DNA of 64,000 nucleotides. Source: Drosophila pseudoobscura (taxonomy: Eukaryota > Arthropoda > Insecta > Diptera > Drosophilidae). Position 1 is the first letter of the stretch. Each line of letters begins with the position of its first letter. A program made the translations under genes and the position numbers. The stretch lies in assembly GCF_009870125.1 (NCBI RefSeq), contig NC_046683.1, positions 45,089,869-45,153,868 of the forward strand, given 5' to 3'. Of the stretch, positions 1 through 13,280 are shown piece after piece. The notes under the pieces are model-generated. The model searched no databases and was not told the origin of the DNA. It saw only the letters and a list, made by a program, of their open reading frames with translations.

Positions 1-2170
1 TGTGTTGACTTGAGCTTAAAATCAAACCATTTGTCAGCAGGCGGCAGGCCCTGCTCCCAGGGGAGGGGCACAAACAGGGGCAAGTTCCAGACAAGACAGC
101 GTTGCATGTTTTACACATTGACACACACACATGCACACATGCACACATTATTGTCGCTGTGTGTGTGTGACGCATGGTTGCAATTTGGTTGCACGGCCTC
201 TGCCGTCCGTAGGGCTCGAAGGCTCTACGTCTCTACGTCTCTACGGCTGCCTGCACTTTAACCGCAACATACGAGTGCAATATTTCAAGCATGATTTCTT
301 ATATGGCTTATACACACACACACACACACACGATGGTCACTCCTCCTCCTCCTCCTGCCACTGCCACTGCCACAGCCACAGCCACATTGACCCTCAAACA
401 GCGCAGGGCGTTGCGCTGCAGCAGCCTCGCCGCTGTCCCACTCCGACTCCGGCTGCGGCTCCAGCTCCAGCTACAGCTCCAGCAACGGCACTGGCACTGG
501 CACTGGCACTGGCACTGGCTCTGGGTCAAAGCGAAAGTGGCACATTTTGGGTGGAAATTTTGTTGGAGATATCTAGGTTACTGTGACAGAGTCGTTCTAG
601 CTGCAGCATCAGCAGCAGCATCAGCAGCTGTTGTTTTTCCTGCTGTTGTTTGGGCCGTGCAGCATGGCCTACAACGCACACACACACCAGCACAAACACA
701 CACCAGCACACACATACGGACAGACCCAAATAAACATTTCAGGCGGCCCTCCACTCGGACTCACGTGAGGCAGCAGCCAGCAGCCATGAATCCTCTCGAA
801 GACCCCGGTAGCATCCACTGAACTTGTGCGCCATTTTTATTGCCGCGTTGCCTGCACCATTGTTTTGTCTGTCCCTCAACTACTCCCCCGCCACCGCCCG
901 CCACCCATCGACGACCTCTGGCCTTCTCGCTTGCTCTTTGTTTTTCATCCTTGTTGATGTTTTTACTTTCATAGGGATCTCCGCCTCTCCGCCTCGTCCT
1001 CCTCTGTGCCCAGGCAGCTTTTCCTGGTTATCTGCTTACGCTCCACCCCCCTTCCACCTCTTGTTTTTTGCCTGCCCCAACTTTCGGTGCAGGGGCTTTT
1101 TGTTTATCCGAAGCACTTAACTCTTTGCTTCGGGGGCGCCAGCCAGGGAAAAACTTAAAGATAAACTTCTGGCCAACTTCTTAAACCAATTAATTGCAAT
1201 TTCATGCGTAATTAATTTGAGAGCTGCACAATGTGTTCCCAGCAGAGTTACGCCACCACGCCCCCCCTCCTCGCCCCCGTCCTTGCCTGCTCTTTCGAGT
1301 GATTTGCTTTGCATTGGCCCCCGGCGTCTCCCCCCTCAGAGAACAATCTGCATCGACATCTCGCCTCCTTCGATAGGGGAGGGGCAGGAAGGAGGAGTAA
1401 CCCCCCCGAAGAAGAGTGCAAAACTTATACGAGGACGCGTAAGGCGGCTGAAACTCTGCTATTTGTAGGCCCAAAGGATGCCTATTTACATGCTCTTGTG
1501 GAATAACACTTTCTCCACCCCTCTGACACGTCCATCGACCCTTAATCGCTGCACAAATTGAACGAATTTCCCATAAGCGAAAGGACACATTCCCTTCCAT
1601 ACGCCCCAAGCGATAGAGAGCTTGGAAGCCGAAAAAGATATCGATGTTTCGTGAAAATGCAATGATTCGAAGACCGTAGCCTTTCATAGATACAGATCTA
1701 ACCGCCCGACTACCATTAGCAGCCTCTTACCTCTTGCCAGGCGCCCTCACGGGGAGGGTAGAGTGTACAGGGATCCCCCTGTACCCTAGGGCGTGCAGCA
1801 CAGCCATATATTCCATACAACCCCTGACCAATTAAGCTTTGGCCTTACTTTGAGTGTAGATCCTGGACTTAAGATAGTTTCAGGGCCTCTAGGATGTAGC
1901 TCTTATGGAAGGGGATGCACCGGGGAGGTCCCTTTGGAGAATGTCTGATCCGATTGTCTGGAAATTTCTCCCAATTTCGAAGGCAAAAAAGGAAGTAGGC
2001 GTTGGGAATGCATTCCAAACGCCAGTCTCAGCGAAACAATCCCATCGGCATCAGTATAAGTGTCAGCCTCAGTCAGATACAAGGCGGAAAATCTCGTAGT
2101 AAATGTATTTTGTATTTTCGCCGTGTTAATCACACACATATATTCCCCGTGCACTCTCTAAAGCCGAAAC
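1..2170. other. gene-free, simple-repeat-rich DNA
   Basis: I see no supportable gene here. The stretch contains (CA)n tracts at about 119-148 and 312-331, a CTC/GCCACA tract at 340-385, a hexanucleotide CTGGCA array at about 487-521 and more CA-rich sequence at 675-715. The open frames across these arrays are repeat artefacts. From about 1730 the sequence becomes less repetitive and leads into the J-domain gene. A possible 3' splice site (TTTGTCCTCCAG, ending about 2223) lies just before that gene's ATG, so part of this region could be its 5' UTR intron. This is inference only. Confidence 0.6.
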
Positions 2171-2231
2171 GTAAGTGAAATGTGTGGATAGTCGATCGCA
2201 AAATACCCGTGTTTGTCCTCCAGGAAGACCC

Positions 2232-2822
2232 ATGTCTGGGAAAGAGTTCGCTTCCGAGGAGAACTTCGGTTCGTCCCTGCTGCTGGTCCTGTTGGCCATG
2301 GTCTTCGTACTGACGTTCACGACGCTCGGCTGTTGGTCGCGCAACGCCTCAGGAAGGCCCGCCCGGAAGGCCCTGGCGGCCAGGAGCGCGGCCTGGAATG
2401 TCCTCGGATCGTGTGCCCTGGTGCTCTTCGTTGTCGTGGCCTGGACCATGGTGACCATCGTGGGCGTGGGCCTGATCGGCCGCACACGCTCCGGCAATGC
2501 GTTCAATCCCCACAAGATCCTGCAGGTGCCGTCGTCCTGCTCGCAGGCGGAGATCAGGAAGGCCTACCGCGAGCTCTCCAAGGTCCTGCATCCGGACGTC
2601 CGCGGCACGGGCGACGAGGCGCAGTTCATTCTGCTGAGCACCGCCTACCGTGCCCTCATCAAGAGCCCGGCCAAGGAGAACTACCGACTGTTTGGCCATC
2701 CGGACGGCTCTGACGCCCTGGGCGCTGATCGGCCGGAGGCACTGGGACGCTTCTACAATTGGGTCACACAGAGCGTGCAGTCCTTTGGCCAGTGGCTGAG
2801 GACCAAATTCGGCAGGACTTGA
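2232..2822 (+). CDS. small Sec63-like J-domain membrane protein
   Basis: This is a 196-residue intronless ORF. I chose the ATG at 2232 because the frame upstream of it lacks coding character and a possible splice acceptor lies between it and the earlier in-frame ATG at 2175. Two hydrophobic segments, about residues 16-35 and 58-82, are followed by a J domain (about 91-157) with the diagnostic HPD at 120-122. The J domain is followed by a Sec63-type 'FGHPDG' (compare FGNPDG in Sec63). Sec63 is the ER translocon J-protein that recruits BiP/Hsc70. It has three membrane spans with the J domain between spans 2 and 3, then a long Brl/SEC63 domain. Here the protein stops about 40 residues after the J domain, with no third span and no Brl domain. 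I infer a shortened, intronless Sec63 relative, possibly a retrocopy acting as an ER-membrane co-chaperone. Clean C/G-ending codons argue that it is under selection. Membrane topology is untested. Confidence 0.8.
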   Translation: MSGKEFASEENFGSSLLLVLLAMVFVLTFTTLGCWSRNASGRPARKALAARSAAWNVLGSCALVLFVVVAWTMVTIVGVGLIGRTRSGNAFNPHKILQVPSSCSQAEIRKAYRELSKVLHPDVRGTGDEAQFILLSTAYRALIKSPAKENYRLFGHPDGSDALGADRPEALGRFYNWVTQSVQSFGQWLRTKFGRT

Positions 2823-5800
2823 ATCTGTTAATTAAAGTTTCCCCCATTTGCATTTGCCTGCTCCCGAACGAGCTCGTTTGGCTCCTTTGACTCCTTTGAC
2901 GGCGTTCGGCAGACCCTTCCATGACCCACTTTCTAGGGGGGGGGCAAATTGCCAATCGAATTTCCCTCTAATTTGCCACCAATTTCCCGGGAGCTCCCGG
3001 GAGCAGAGGGGCAGCGGCGGCAATCCTCGGGGCAACTCATTAAAAAGTGAAAACCGAATGTCACTAAGCAAAATTAATCCGAGTTCGTGTACGGATACGG
3101 ATACGTGTCCGTGTCCGTGTCGGTGTCCGGAGGGGAGGGCGGAAGGCGGAGGGCGGAAGGCGGAGGGCGGAGGGACTTCCGCCGCACATAAGCCATAAGC
3201 CAGTGTCCTGGCGCACGAGTCCGTGTGCCTTTGGCTCGTTGACCGGAATGCGGTTCATAAATTGGGTCATTTGCCGCAGAGAAAGCGGAGAAAGCAGAGA
3301 AAGTCACTTGCACTTTCGTTTTCAATAGCAGCAGTCGCCTGCACAGCAGTCACGTAGCCCCACGTGGCAGTTCCCACGAATATTTCGGCGATAGGGGTGG
3401 TGCGGGGGGGGGGGGGGGGAGGCTTTAACCTTATAAATTGGAAGATTGGAGGGCGGACAGGCTGGACGGGCTGGACCGACGGGCTGCCTCGATGCCATAA
3501 TTTTGCAAACTTGCGTGCCACCAAAGCGACAGCCAAATGACACCAGCAGGCAGCAGGCAGGAGCAGGCAGGCAGGACAATGTCCGTGCATCCGCCAGCAA
3601 GCCAGTCGGAACCGAGAGTCGGCTCCTCGCTCTCGCTCGGTGGGTGCCCCTTCTTCCTCTTGGCCAAACAACAAGTAAAACTGACAAAGTGGCAGCCAGG
3701 GCACTTCCTTTTGTTTAAGCTGCCCCCAACACGGTCGGCTGTGGGGCTGTGGGGCTGTGGGCTGTGGGCTGTCGGCTGTGGATTGCGGATTGTGCTGGGG
3801 GGGGTGTTGCATGCCTCGTGTGTAGCCCTCTCTATCTCTCTCGTTATAAATTGACCGCATTATTTTGCTCAATTTAACTTGAGCTTGCAGCAGTGGGGCA
3901 GTGGCAGGGGCAGTGGCGGTGGCAGCGGCAGAATGGAACGAGTGGCAGACAGGCAGGCAAAAGTTTTCAACTTAATATCTCATAAGTGTGCGATGCCCCA
4001 ACGTTTCCGCTTGCCTTTCCTTTCCGCTGCCCCTCCCCCACTTCCCCCCACCCACCGCCAGTGGCAGGGTCAAACCCATCGTCTCCCATTGCCACTCCAA
4101 TTTCCCTTCCGGCGGCTATCAGCGTTTCAGGCTTTTCGCTTTCTCTTTCGTTTTATTAGGTCACACCAGCGCCCCACTGCCGCACCACCCCAGCCCCGCC
4201 CCACCGCCGCCCCATATGCAGGGGTCGCTGCATGTTGCATGCGCCTCATTTCGGGGGCGGTGAATGGTGAATGGTGAATATTTTCGCAGCACTTTAATAG
4301 CCGAAAGTATTTAATTGCATTTTTTATGGCGCCCGAGAACGGCCTTGCGAGGAGTTTATTAAATAAATGTCCATAAAAAGATGGATGACATTCGAGGGGC
4401 ACGGCGCAGGGGCGCGTGGCAAGGGCAGGAATCGCATAATTACATCTGGAGAGCACTTGATACGAGAGCGGCAGGGCACAAAACTCATTAAGGAAAATAT
4501 GCGATGGACAGGACAACGGATGGAAAAAGGAGACCAAATTTAGAGCGCACTTCAGGCCCCCCATTTAGGCCATTAATTCCGGAGCAGCGGCAGCGGCAGA
4601 CCTGTCGGGCCTAAGCCTCGACCTAACTAAAATTAAACGAATTTAAGAGGTCACTCAAGAGGGTCCTGCCTCGGGGCGGCGGCGGAGGCGGCGGCGGAGG
4701 TGGAGGTAAAATCAATGCGAGTCCTGCCTGCCCGCCTCCCGCCTCCCTCCGCCCTTCGACAAAATGAAGTTCGTTGCAAGCTAGGCCGAGGATTACAGCA
4801 CGGGGCACGCCCTCATAAATGGGGGCACGGCAGGGCGGGGCAGTGGCTGTGGAGCAACAAGCGGCAGGCAGCCCGCGGACAATAGTTGGAGGGCATCCAA
4901 CCATTCATGGCAGTGCTTGTAAGCAGTCTTTCATATTCATCCTTTTGGCCAGGACCGCGCTGCTTCTGCCTCTTTGTGGGCCGCCGCATAATGAAAATGC
5001 AAGCGGCAAAGGAGAAGAAAAGGCTTCAGAGTCCTGCCCAAAGTTTTTAATATAATTTGGAATTAGCCAAAGTGGCAGATGGTCCTCCCTCTCGCTCGCT
5101 CGCTCTCTCTCTCGCTCTCCCTTTTGGACTGGCTGCGGGCTGTGTGGCTGCTCCTTTGTTGCGTATACGCAGTGTGGTGCAGGCCCACATTTCGGGGGGC
5201 GGCGGGCGGCGGGCGGAGAACCGTTTGTCATCCTGCCTGCCGCCGCCCACATGGGGGCGTGTCAGAGCTTCATTTGAGAGTATGCAGACCCAACTTCAAC
5301 TTCAACCCTTGGCCCATGCATTGATTACAGCCTCAACGATATCCTGTTCCGCCTGGATCTGTCCGTCCTCCATCCAGGACGAGAAGGACGATCCAGCTTC
5401 CAGCTTCCAGCGACTTATGCCGTTAAGCCGCATAACTTTGCATAAATATGAAGCCATTCAACAGAACTCCGACAAAGCTCAAAAACAGCATAAAAACATT
5501 ACACAAAACTGCCCCAAGAAGCGGAGAGCACCAGAGGCAGAGGCAGAGGCGGAGGCGGAGGCAGGGACCCGGACCCGATGTCAGAGACTATAACAACGGT
5601 AAAACTATTGTACGCACTTATATATGCATAGATTGCGGGTCCGGGAATCCCATTTCATTTATTATATTAGCGACAGGGCCACAAAACTACACGAAGTGGA
5701 AGCCCAAACAAGATTCGGATGGCAGCTATCCGCATACCCTGTAGAAACTATCGCCTGCCTGCCCCCCGCCCTTGAGGGGCAGCATAAAACTATGCAACGT

Positions 5801-8060
5801 TTCACTGACAGCGGCAACTTTTCCGATGACGGCAAAACTTTAACAGATTTGCATAAATTAAACGCAAGTAAACAAAACGTAGGAAAACCAAACGAGGGGC
5901 AGAGCCACCAGCCACCAGCCACAGGACTCTAGCAGGACTCTAGAAGGACTCTAGCAGGAGTCGCCTCCCTTCCAGAGTCATTCATTTAACTGTCAATGCC
6001 GTTGTTATGCTGTGGTTGTGGCCACGGCTCCGGGTCTGCCTTCGACTCCGTCTGTGGCTCTACGGTGGCGGCTGCTCGGCGAGCAAATTTATGAATTCAT
6101 GGCGATCTTATGTGTAAGTACGTATAAATTTAATATATATTTTTATGATTTTTTATGGGCCCACGGATGGGCAACGAGGATGGGCTTTAATTTATGCTCC
6201 CATTGTTTTTCCTATGCCGAGTTTTCAGCGGGAGATTTTCCTCCCTTTTTTTTGTTTTTGTTTTTGTTTTCAGCGACGACGACGAGGAGGAGGACGAGGA
6301 CAACTTGTCGATAAACTTCGCCCGACACAAACAATATTGTTGTCGTTGTAAGTCCCTTTCGCCCGTTGTTTTTGTTTTACAGAAAAGTGTTTTGTTTTTC
6401 CCCCCACCCCCCACACACACGCGTGGCAACTGCGGAGGGAAAATACTTCATTTTATCAGACGCGGGACGAGATTCGAGTGTCATCGTCAATATGCTCCGC
6501 TTCTGCGACTGCGGTTGACACGAGAGGAGCCCAGGATCCGGGGGGAGGGGGGAGGGGGGAGGGGGGTGGGGGGTTATTTAGTTCATTGGCCGCCAAAGCC
6601 TCCCGACACTCCAAAAGCCACTCCCCCCCTCCACCCCCCTTGCCCCATGTCACATGTCGAGGGTCGTCCAACAGAATGTTTGCTGTTTGCTGTGGATGTT
6701 GACGCTTGGTTATGGATTTATGGATTTACGACACTTTTGGTCGTTGCGGTTGTCAGTTTTCGGGCTAAAGTTATACTTTGCCAGTGGCTTACAGTTGGCT
6801 GAGGTCAGGGGTCAGGCGACACAAGTCAGCTCTCCCGCAGCTCCCTTTCGACTAATCGGTCCCGCCCAGGCGGGGGGGGGGGGGCAGATTAGATCCCCCA
6901 CTCCGTGTGTGACGTGTGTCTCGGCTACGGTTGGAGCTTGGGGCTTCGGGCTTGGGGCTTGTCGCCATTCGACACGTCTGACAGCCGCCATAAATACAAA
7001 TGGGGATATGGTTTACCTTGTGTCCGCTCGCGGTCTGCTCGCTGAACTGAAAATAGAGACAAAAAGAGAGAGAGAGAGAGTGAGAGAGAGATAAAATGAG
7101 TTTCCAAATAATTAATGATCGGAACGTGACGTCAACATGCGAGGATTCTACTACTACTACTACATATGTATATACATATGTATGTATTGCATATCATTTA
7201 TCATGGAAATGTATGTGTGTGTGTGTGTATTTTCACAAAGAATTCCGTGCGCGTTTCCGCCCAAATGTTATGCTATTAATTCCGTGGCCCAGGACATGCC
7301 CGGAAACGGTGCGCTCTTCACCGACATTAATAATGCAACAGCTACGGAGCAATACTATTCGTAGTATCCTAAAAACCAATTATTTTCCCATGGACAAACA
7401 AACAGAAAAAAAAACTATTAAATTACGTAATCGCTAGGGTGACGGCAATCGAAGGACGTCGCGTCGGCGAATGAGTGTCGATGGTAATTCAAGCAGAAAA
7501 TGCAATTAAATCAAAAATACATTTATGCGCATCCTGTAAACGGACACATCACCACACACTGGCACTCCCACTCCCACACATGCACAATACGCATACACAT
7601 CTCCATATATAAATATATATGTACATATGTACGTTTATTTGGATTTCATAAATTTCACGCTTCAATTTTCGCATCATGCCCCGCACTCGTACGAGTGTAT
7701 GGGTACATGGGCTCGGCAGGGCAGCAGGTAGCAGACAGATCGACTCTGCCAGCAGCTCCGTTCACTCGTTTCTTATCGCTTCATTCTATTTCTGCACACA
7801 CCCACACACACGCTCGAATTTAGCTTTGCTTCCCTCTCACTCACTCCGCACACCGCAAGCGTCGCATGGACTGCGTTATCTTCGTTTGCGATCTACGCAT
7901 TTAGCATTGCACCGAAAGAAAAAAAAACTGGCAGAGATCTGGCAAGGAAGGTGCCGTAGCCTTCGTGTGTCGGTGGAAAAGAAAGAAGAACAATAAAGAG
8001 GGACAGAAACTATGCAGTGGAGTTGTCTATTATTCCTTCAATTCGCATTTTCTGCTTCTA
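2823..8060. other. gene-free intronic or intergenic DNA
   Basis: I find no gene. The sequence has CCGTGT/GATACG repeats at 3088-3126, GGCGGA-type repeats at 3131-3175, a poly-G run near 3406-3420, a G-run cluster at 6538-6573, (GA)n near 7065-7090 and short CA tracts. The AATAAA-type AT-rich stretches and GC-rich gene-like compositions give many short open frames on both strands. None has consistent codon bias or splice-site support. Confidence 0.55.
6538..6573 (+). repeat. G-run cluster with quadruplex potential
   Basis: Six runs of four to six or more G are separated by single A or T bases. This pattern fits the canonical G-quadruplex motif many times over in 36 bp. The function is unknown. 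Confidence 0.75.
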
Positions 8061-8270
8061 AGAGCGAGGCATGGGCGCGAGGCTTGGGAGCGAGGCTTGG
8101 GCACGAGGCTTGGGCACGAGGCTTGGGCACGAGGCTTGGGCACGAGGCTTGGGCACGAGGCTTGGGCACGAGGCTTGGGCACGAGGCTTGGGCACGAGGC
8201 TTGGGCACGAGGCTTGGGCACGAGGCTTGGGCACGAGGCTTGAGAGCGATGCTTGGGAGCGAGGCTTAAG
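8061..8270 (+). repeat. 13-bp minisatellite (GCACGAGGCTTGG)n
   Basis: The unit GCACGAGGCTTGG is repeated perfectly ten times from 8101 to 8230. Diverged copies (GCGAGGCTTGGGA, GAGAGCGATGCTTGG) flank it on both sides, giving about 16 units. Because 13 is not a multiple of 3 and the unit has no stop in any frame, all plus-strand frames and at least one minus frame are open. The 13-residue periodic peptides predicted here are therefore artefacts. Confidence 0.95.
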
Positions 8271-11200
8271 AGCGGAGCCTGAGAGCGAGAACTCCTCGTC
8301 TCAGCGCAGTGTGGCGCGCTGATGTTGTTGTCATTGAGTGATAAAGAGAGGAAGATCGAAAGGGAACTGAGGAATGTGGGCATTGGATGATGCTGAGAGC
8401 TAAGAGAGGCTGGTACAACAAGAAATACACAAACGCACAACAAAAACGCAAGAAGACGAGCTCCCTGTCCCTGTGCCTCTGACAAGGCAATGCTCCTGAG
8501 ACTACATATGTATAAGAATTAACACCAATATCTTTGCAAATATATTTTATTTATTGTCATTGTATTGTATTCATTGATTAGACTAGATTTTTGTTCAATT
8601 TGTATAGCCATATACCCATATTTTTAAGCAATCTATCGAAAACTGACCCAACAGGATGATTTAAGAGGATCTTTACCCTAGAAAACCTGGTCAGATAATT
8701 GAACCAAATTCTTCGACCTTGACCTTTTCCAACAGTAACAGCAATCAACATAATTTATATCACTGATATTATTTCATAATCAAAAATACAATCCTAACTA
8801 TAATAAAAAAAAAAATTCATCGAAAGTCGAAAATCTCAATCAGATATTAATATTTTCAACAGAATCGTTATATTAAAATACTCGCTGGTATTCTCCTTAA
8901 ATTCCTTAAATAGTTTGGGTTAAAGTACGGGGTATCTTATGGTCTTATGGTGATATTTCGAGCTATTGAATTCTCACTTGGATCCGTTTTCCCGCCAGGC
9001 TCTATTAATGCAAAAACAAGAAATCACAGCAAATTCAATGAACCCGAAATGGAATCGAATTTCGAGCACAGCCAAAGAGAGGAGAGGGGGGGACTCGGCT
9101 CTGCAGCAGGAAAGGACAACAGCAGACCGAACTCTTGCCGCACGCTGCCCAGACATTATGCCATGTGTCCCCGTACTGTGTGCTGTATGTCCTGTGTGTC
9201 CTGTGTGTCCTGAATGCTGTATTTGTTTGTCTGTATCTTTTATTTGTGCAACGTCATGGTTCATCCTCATCCATGCCCGACGGCCTGTCGGTGACGGGCA
9301 GCAGTCATAAGCCGCCACCCCACCAGCCCCACAGCCCCACAAGCCCCACTGCCCCACAGTGTGCCAGCCATTCAGCCGTCGCCATTCATTCATTCACTCA
9401 CTCATTCACTCACTCACTCACTCACTCACTCTCCGCACATGTTTACAGCGAAAATATTTACATTGCTGGCACATAAAAACTGCATAAATGTGATTATATT
9501 TTCATTGGCTTTTATGCCTCGTAAACTCTGTCCATGCCTCGTTCCGGTCAAAGGGAACGGTGGAGGGGTGGAGGGGGGTGTTGGGGGCAGGGGCGGAGCG
9601 CAGTAGCCATGTAATTCGATTGCGATTTCAATTAGCGTAAAATGCACAGCAAAATTACGAACAGGACTGGGCAGGACATCCCCATAAAAGCCCATGCAAT
9701 ACGTAACGAAAATGGGGAATAGAGATCCGAAAAGTAGGCAACATCCAGTGGCCTGCCCTGCCCCTGCCCCTGCCCCTGCCCCGCCCCGTCCGACAATGTG
9801 TCATCTCCATGCTATGCGATGCCACACTCTGATGTGGCATAGAAAGTTAAGCATCGTCCGGCCACAGAGTGCCATTCAATTAATAGCCAACTATCGATCA
9901 ACTCTCGGGGCTGGTCGGGAAATTGTTTGTCAGCTTACAGAATCGGATATCAGGATATCAGGATGTCAGGATATCGAGATGTCGGGATATCGGGATGTCA
10001 GGCATCTCTCTGTGACAGGGAAAGCGCTCTCTCTCTGTCTCTTGGCTAATAAACCAGTAATTAAGCACTTCCGCGAGCAAATTGGAATTTAATTGAAGAG
10101 CATAGAGAGAGCTCTCCCGCCTTGGTTTTGGAGTTTGCCAACACAATGGCGTCCCCACTCCGTTCCGTTCCGTTCCATTCCGTTCTGTCCCGCTCCTCTA
10201 ATTGCCATTAAATTGACTGGCGGAAACTTTCGCCGAGACATTTGTTTATAAACCGCACACACAGGAAGCAGGAGGAGGGACTCCAGACGAGACGGTAGCA
10301 CAATACAAGCACTTATAAGATCATTACGAATTGATGCTCCAGCCAGGCAACAGCCACCACCCCACCACCCCACACCCCTCCATGTTGCAGGGGAGGCAGG
10401 GTGGCAGCCAGCTCAGTCGCGCTTACGGCACCCAAGGAGCCAACAGGACGCCATCTAGCACTTCAGTGAAAATCCGCCATGGTAAATGTTATCTCTGCAA
10501 ACATTTGACAATCAAAAATGCTCAAGCCATTGTTTAAAATAAAAATCGAGCAGCAGCCAGGGTAGGAGGAGGAGGAGCAGCGGCAGAAGGATAGCCCCGA
10601 ACAGTGGTCCTACATATGGCATCCTGGCGGCCACGATTCCCTTCGATGGCCACCCTGAGCAGAATAAAAACAGTTTTATGAACTTGTTTGCGAGGCAGAG
10701 ACTCATGCGAACAATGGGGCAAGAATTTACTCGATTTGCCATCAGTTTAATGGCGCACCCACTGTGCAACGTCGTCTCGAAATGACTGTGGATGTCACCA
10801 GTAGCACCGCCACCGCCACCTCCACCTCCTTGGAGGACAATGGCAGGCGACACAGCACGGGAATGGGAATGGGAATGGTAGAGACAACAAATGGCACAGC
10901 AGCAGCAGTCGATGGCATCCTCGAGGCGGCTCCTTCAGTCGAGGCGAGGTTAAGTTGACAAGAGAATGAGATTGCATTCTGCCATTCAGTCGCTGTCTCT
11001 GCCGCTGTCTCTGTCTCTGCTGCCCGAGTTCAATTCATTTCCACTTGAGCAAATGCACGTCTTCTAGATGTCGCTACTTTTGGCCATAGCCAAAGGATAC
11101 GCCTGCTATCCTAGCTGCAAGTAGCTGCAAAATGCCGCCCCGGGGGTGCGCCCGCCCGCACAACTGGGAATCGAGTCGAGTCGCGACGAGGAGCTCCTGC

Positions 11201-13280
11201 TGCTCCTGCTGCTGCTCCTCCTGTCGAATGTTTCGCCTTGAAAGCGTTCAGCTCTCATCCCTGCTTGTTTGTTCAAGATTTGGCTGCTGCACAGTGTGTG
11301 TGTGTGTGTGTGTGTGTGTGTTGCAGCATCATCAAATTTCGGCTGGGGCAGGCACAAGTGGGGGCAGGGCAGGGGGGGGGGGGGAGTATAGCGGCAAGGG
11401 TCCTCAAGGATTGTCACCCTGCTGTTGACACTGTTGACATTTTACAGTAATGAAAGTGATTATTGTCAAGGGTCGTCGACAAACAGTTCCCGACGAGAGT
11501 CCTTTTTCCCCACAACTACCACCAGAACAGTCTCTGTCCGGCCATCCGGCTCTTCGCTCTCTCTATGGCACTATCCCATTATTTCGGCTAACCACGTTTC
11601 CAATTTGCAAAATGCTCTTATACGGCGACGACGAGGACGACGATGAGGACGATGAGGACGAGGACTAATCATACAATCAGACGCCTGCGATGCGGAGACA
11701 ATCCCGCGAGTAGGAGAGGCAAGCCTGTCTGTCGGGTTTCATTTGAAAAATGCTCTCATCTTGCTCCGTATGCACTTCACCTGGCAGGTGGCAGGTGGCA
11801 GGTGGCAGGTGGCAGGTGACAGGGGGCAGGGGCATGTGGCACGTGGCAGAGAGAGAGAGAGAGAGAGACTGTCATTTGGTCGTGCCAAAATCGTAAAGGC
11901 TGAAATTTAGGTTAATTGATAATTGATAAAAGCGCTGCCTGTCTCCCCCCCCACCCCCACTCCCCTCGGCTCTGTGTGTGTGTGTGTGCCTGATTCGACT
12001 TAAACTTTGGCCCATGAATATTTAAGAGGAGGCATGCCACTCACTGCAGCTGCAACTGCAACTGCAACTGCAACAGCAACTGCACGGCGGGGCAATGAAA
12101 ATTAGCAAAGCCCTGCCCTGCCTGCAATCGAAGTTTCAAGTGGAGGCGGTATGGGGAATGAGGTCACAACAGTTGACCCATAAACGTCCCCCAGCCGCCA
12201 TTTTGGCCCCTCAAATGAACACGCAAAGGCCACGCACACAAATCATTTATAATGCACACACGACAGAGACAGAGAGACAGAGAGAGAGAGAGGGAGAGAG
12301 AGACAGAGAGAGGGGACTCCCCTGCAGTGACTGGCAAATTAATTGATGCAACTATTTAAGGCTCTGCTCTGACACCGAGGGAATCGGTTCTCCGCAACTC
12401 AATGCCATTATCCATCATTTTGTAAATGCCTCAAGTCAAAATAGTCGTGTACATTGCGGAAATGTCTGTGGCAAGGAGTCTCCCACACACGCACGCAGGC
12501 ACGCTTAGAGAGGCTTAGAGACACACAGACTCCGATGCTCGACAATGTGTCCTTATTTGTGGTCTGAGGCTTTAGAGACAGGGCGGAAAGGGAGGAGAGG
12601 GAGGAAGGGAGGTAGGCTCTGTTGAGACCTCCTCCGGGCATTGATGGGAGATTTGAGCTCAAGAAATTGAATGGAATTAATAATAGATTTAAGTTCACTT
12701 CAACTTCCGCTTAATGACCTTTCTATTTAGTGGCATTTGTCTTTCGGCTTGTGGCAGTGGCAGTGGCAGTGGCAACAATTTAACAACTACTACAAAATAC
12801 ATACATTTCAAGTGCTTCAATTGTGCAGCCAGAGACGTTCTTGTGGCATCAATTGAGCATATTTCTGGCATATTTCTGGCACATTTCTGGCTCTCTGATG
12901 AAAATTATATCAAAAATCTACCACGAAAATCGCTTCTCGTAGTTCCTACTCGTAGTTTCCACTCGTGACTGCTGCAGTCTTTGTACGAAATTCCTATTAC
13001 TAGAACCCATACGAATGCGAATGCAGTCAGGCTGCGGCAGTCGTCACCATATCTGCTCTCTTTCGAGGACCATCCGTCTGGCAGCTTGCCTGCAAACGTC
13101 TCTGAGAGCCGAGAGAGAGCGCGTGTGGATGGTCCTCACTACAGCGGACGACGTTGCCTTATCACTAAATTGATCTTGGTGTTTGCTTTGCCTCTTCCTG
13201 ATTCGCTCTTCGAGGAGGAGGCCTGAAAGAGAGTTCTCAATCGCTGATCTGCCTGCCAGCAACCGTTAGATTCGTTAACC
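8271..13280. other. gene-free DNA with many microsatellites
   Basis: No supported gene. The main repeats are (TCAT/TCAC)n at 9383-9430, (CCCTGC)n at 9756-9787, a diverged 9-bp ATATCAGGA array at about 9946-10000, CCGTT repeats at 10160-10190, (GT)n at 11289-11321, GACGAG/GACGAT repeats at 11625-11667, GGCAGGT repeats at 11786-11820 and (GA)n at 11849-11868 and 12262-12312. 8530-8940 is AT-rich. An imperfect inverted repeat (GAGGACCATCC with GGATGGTCCTC) lies at about 13067-13136. Confidence 0.5.

Noticed and set aside
8011..8485. Repetitive proteins with 13-residue period
   Set aside because: They are generated by the 13-bp minisatellite, and several frames are equally open.
9370..9430. Short regularly spaced repeats considered as a CRISPR-like array
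   Set aside because: It is a plain tetranucleotide microsatellite without spacers in an animal genome.
13058..13140. Possible microRNA-like hairpin (GAGGACCATCC/GGATGGTCCTC)
   Set aside because: Only an 11-bp stem is clear and the roughly 50-60 base loop does not pair further, so it does not look like a miRNA precursor.
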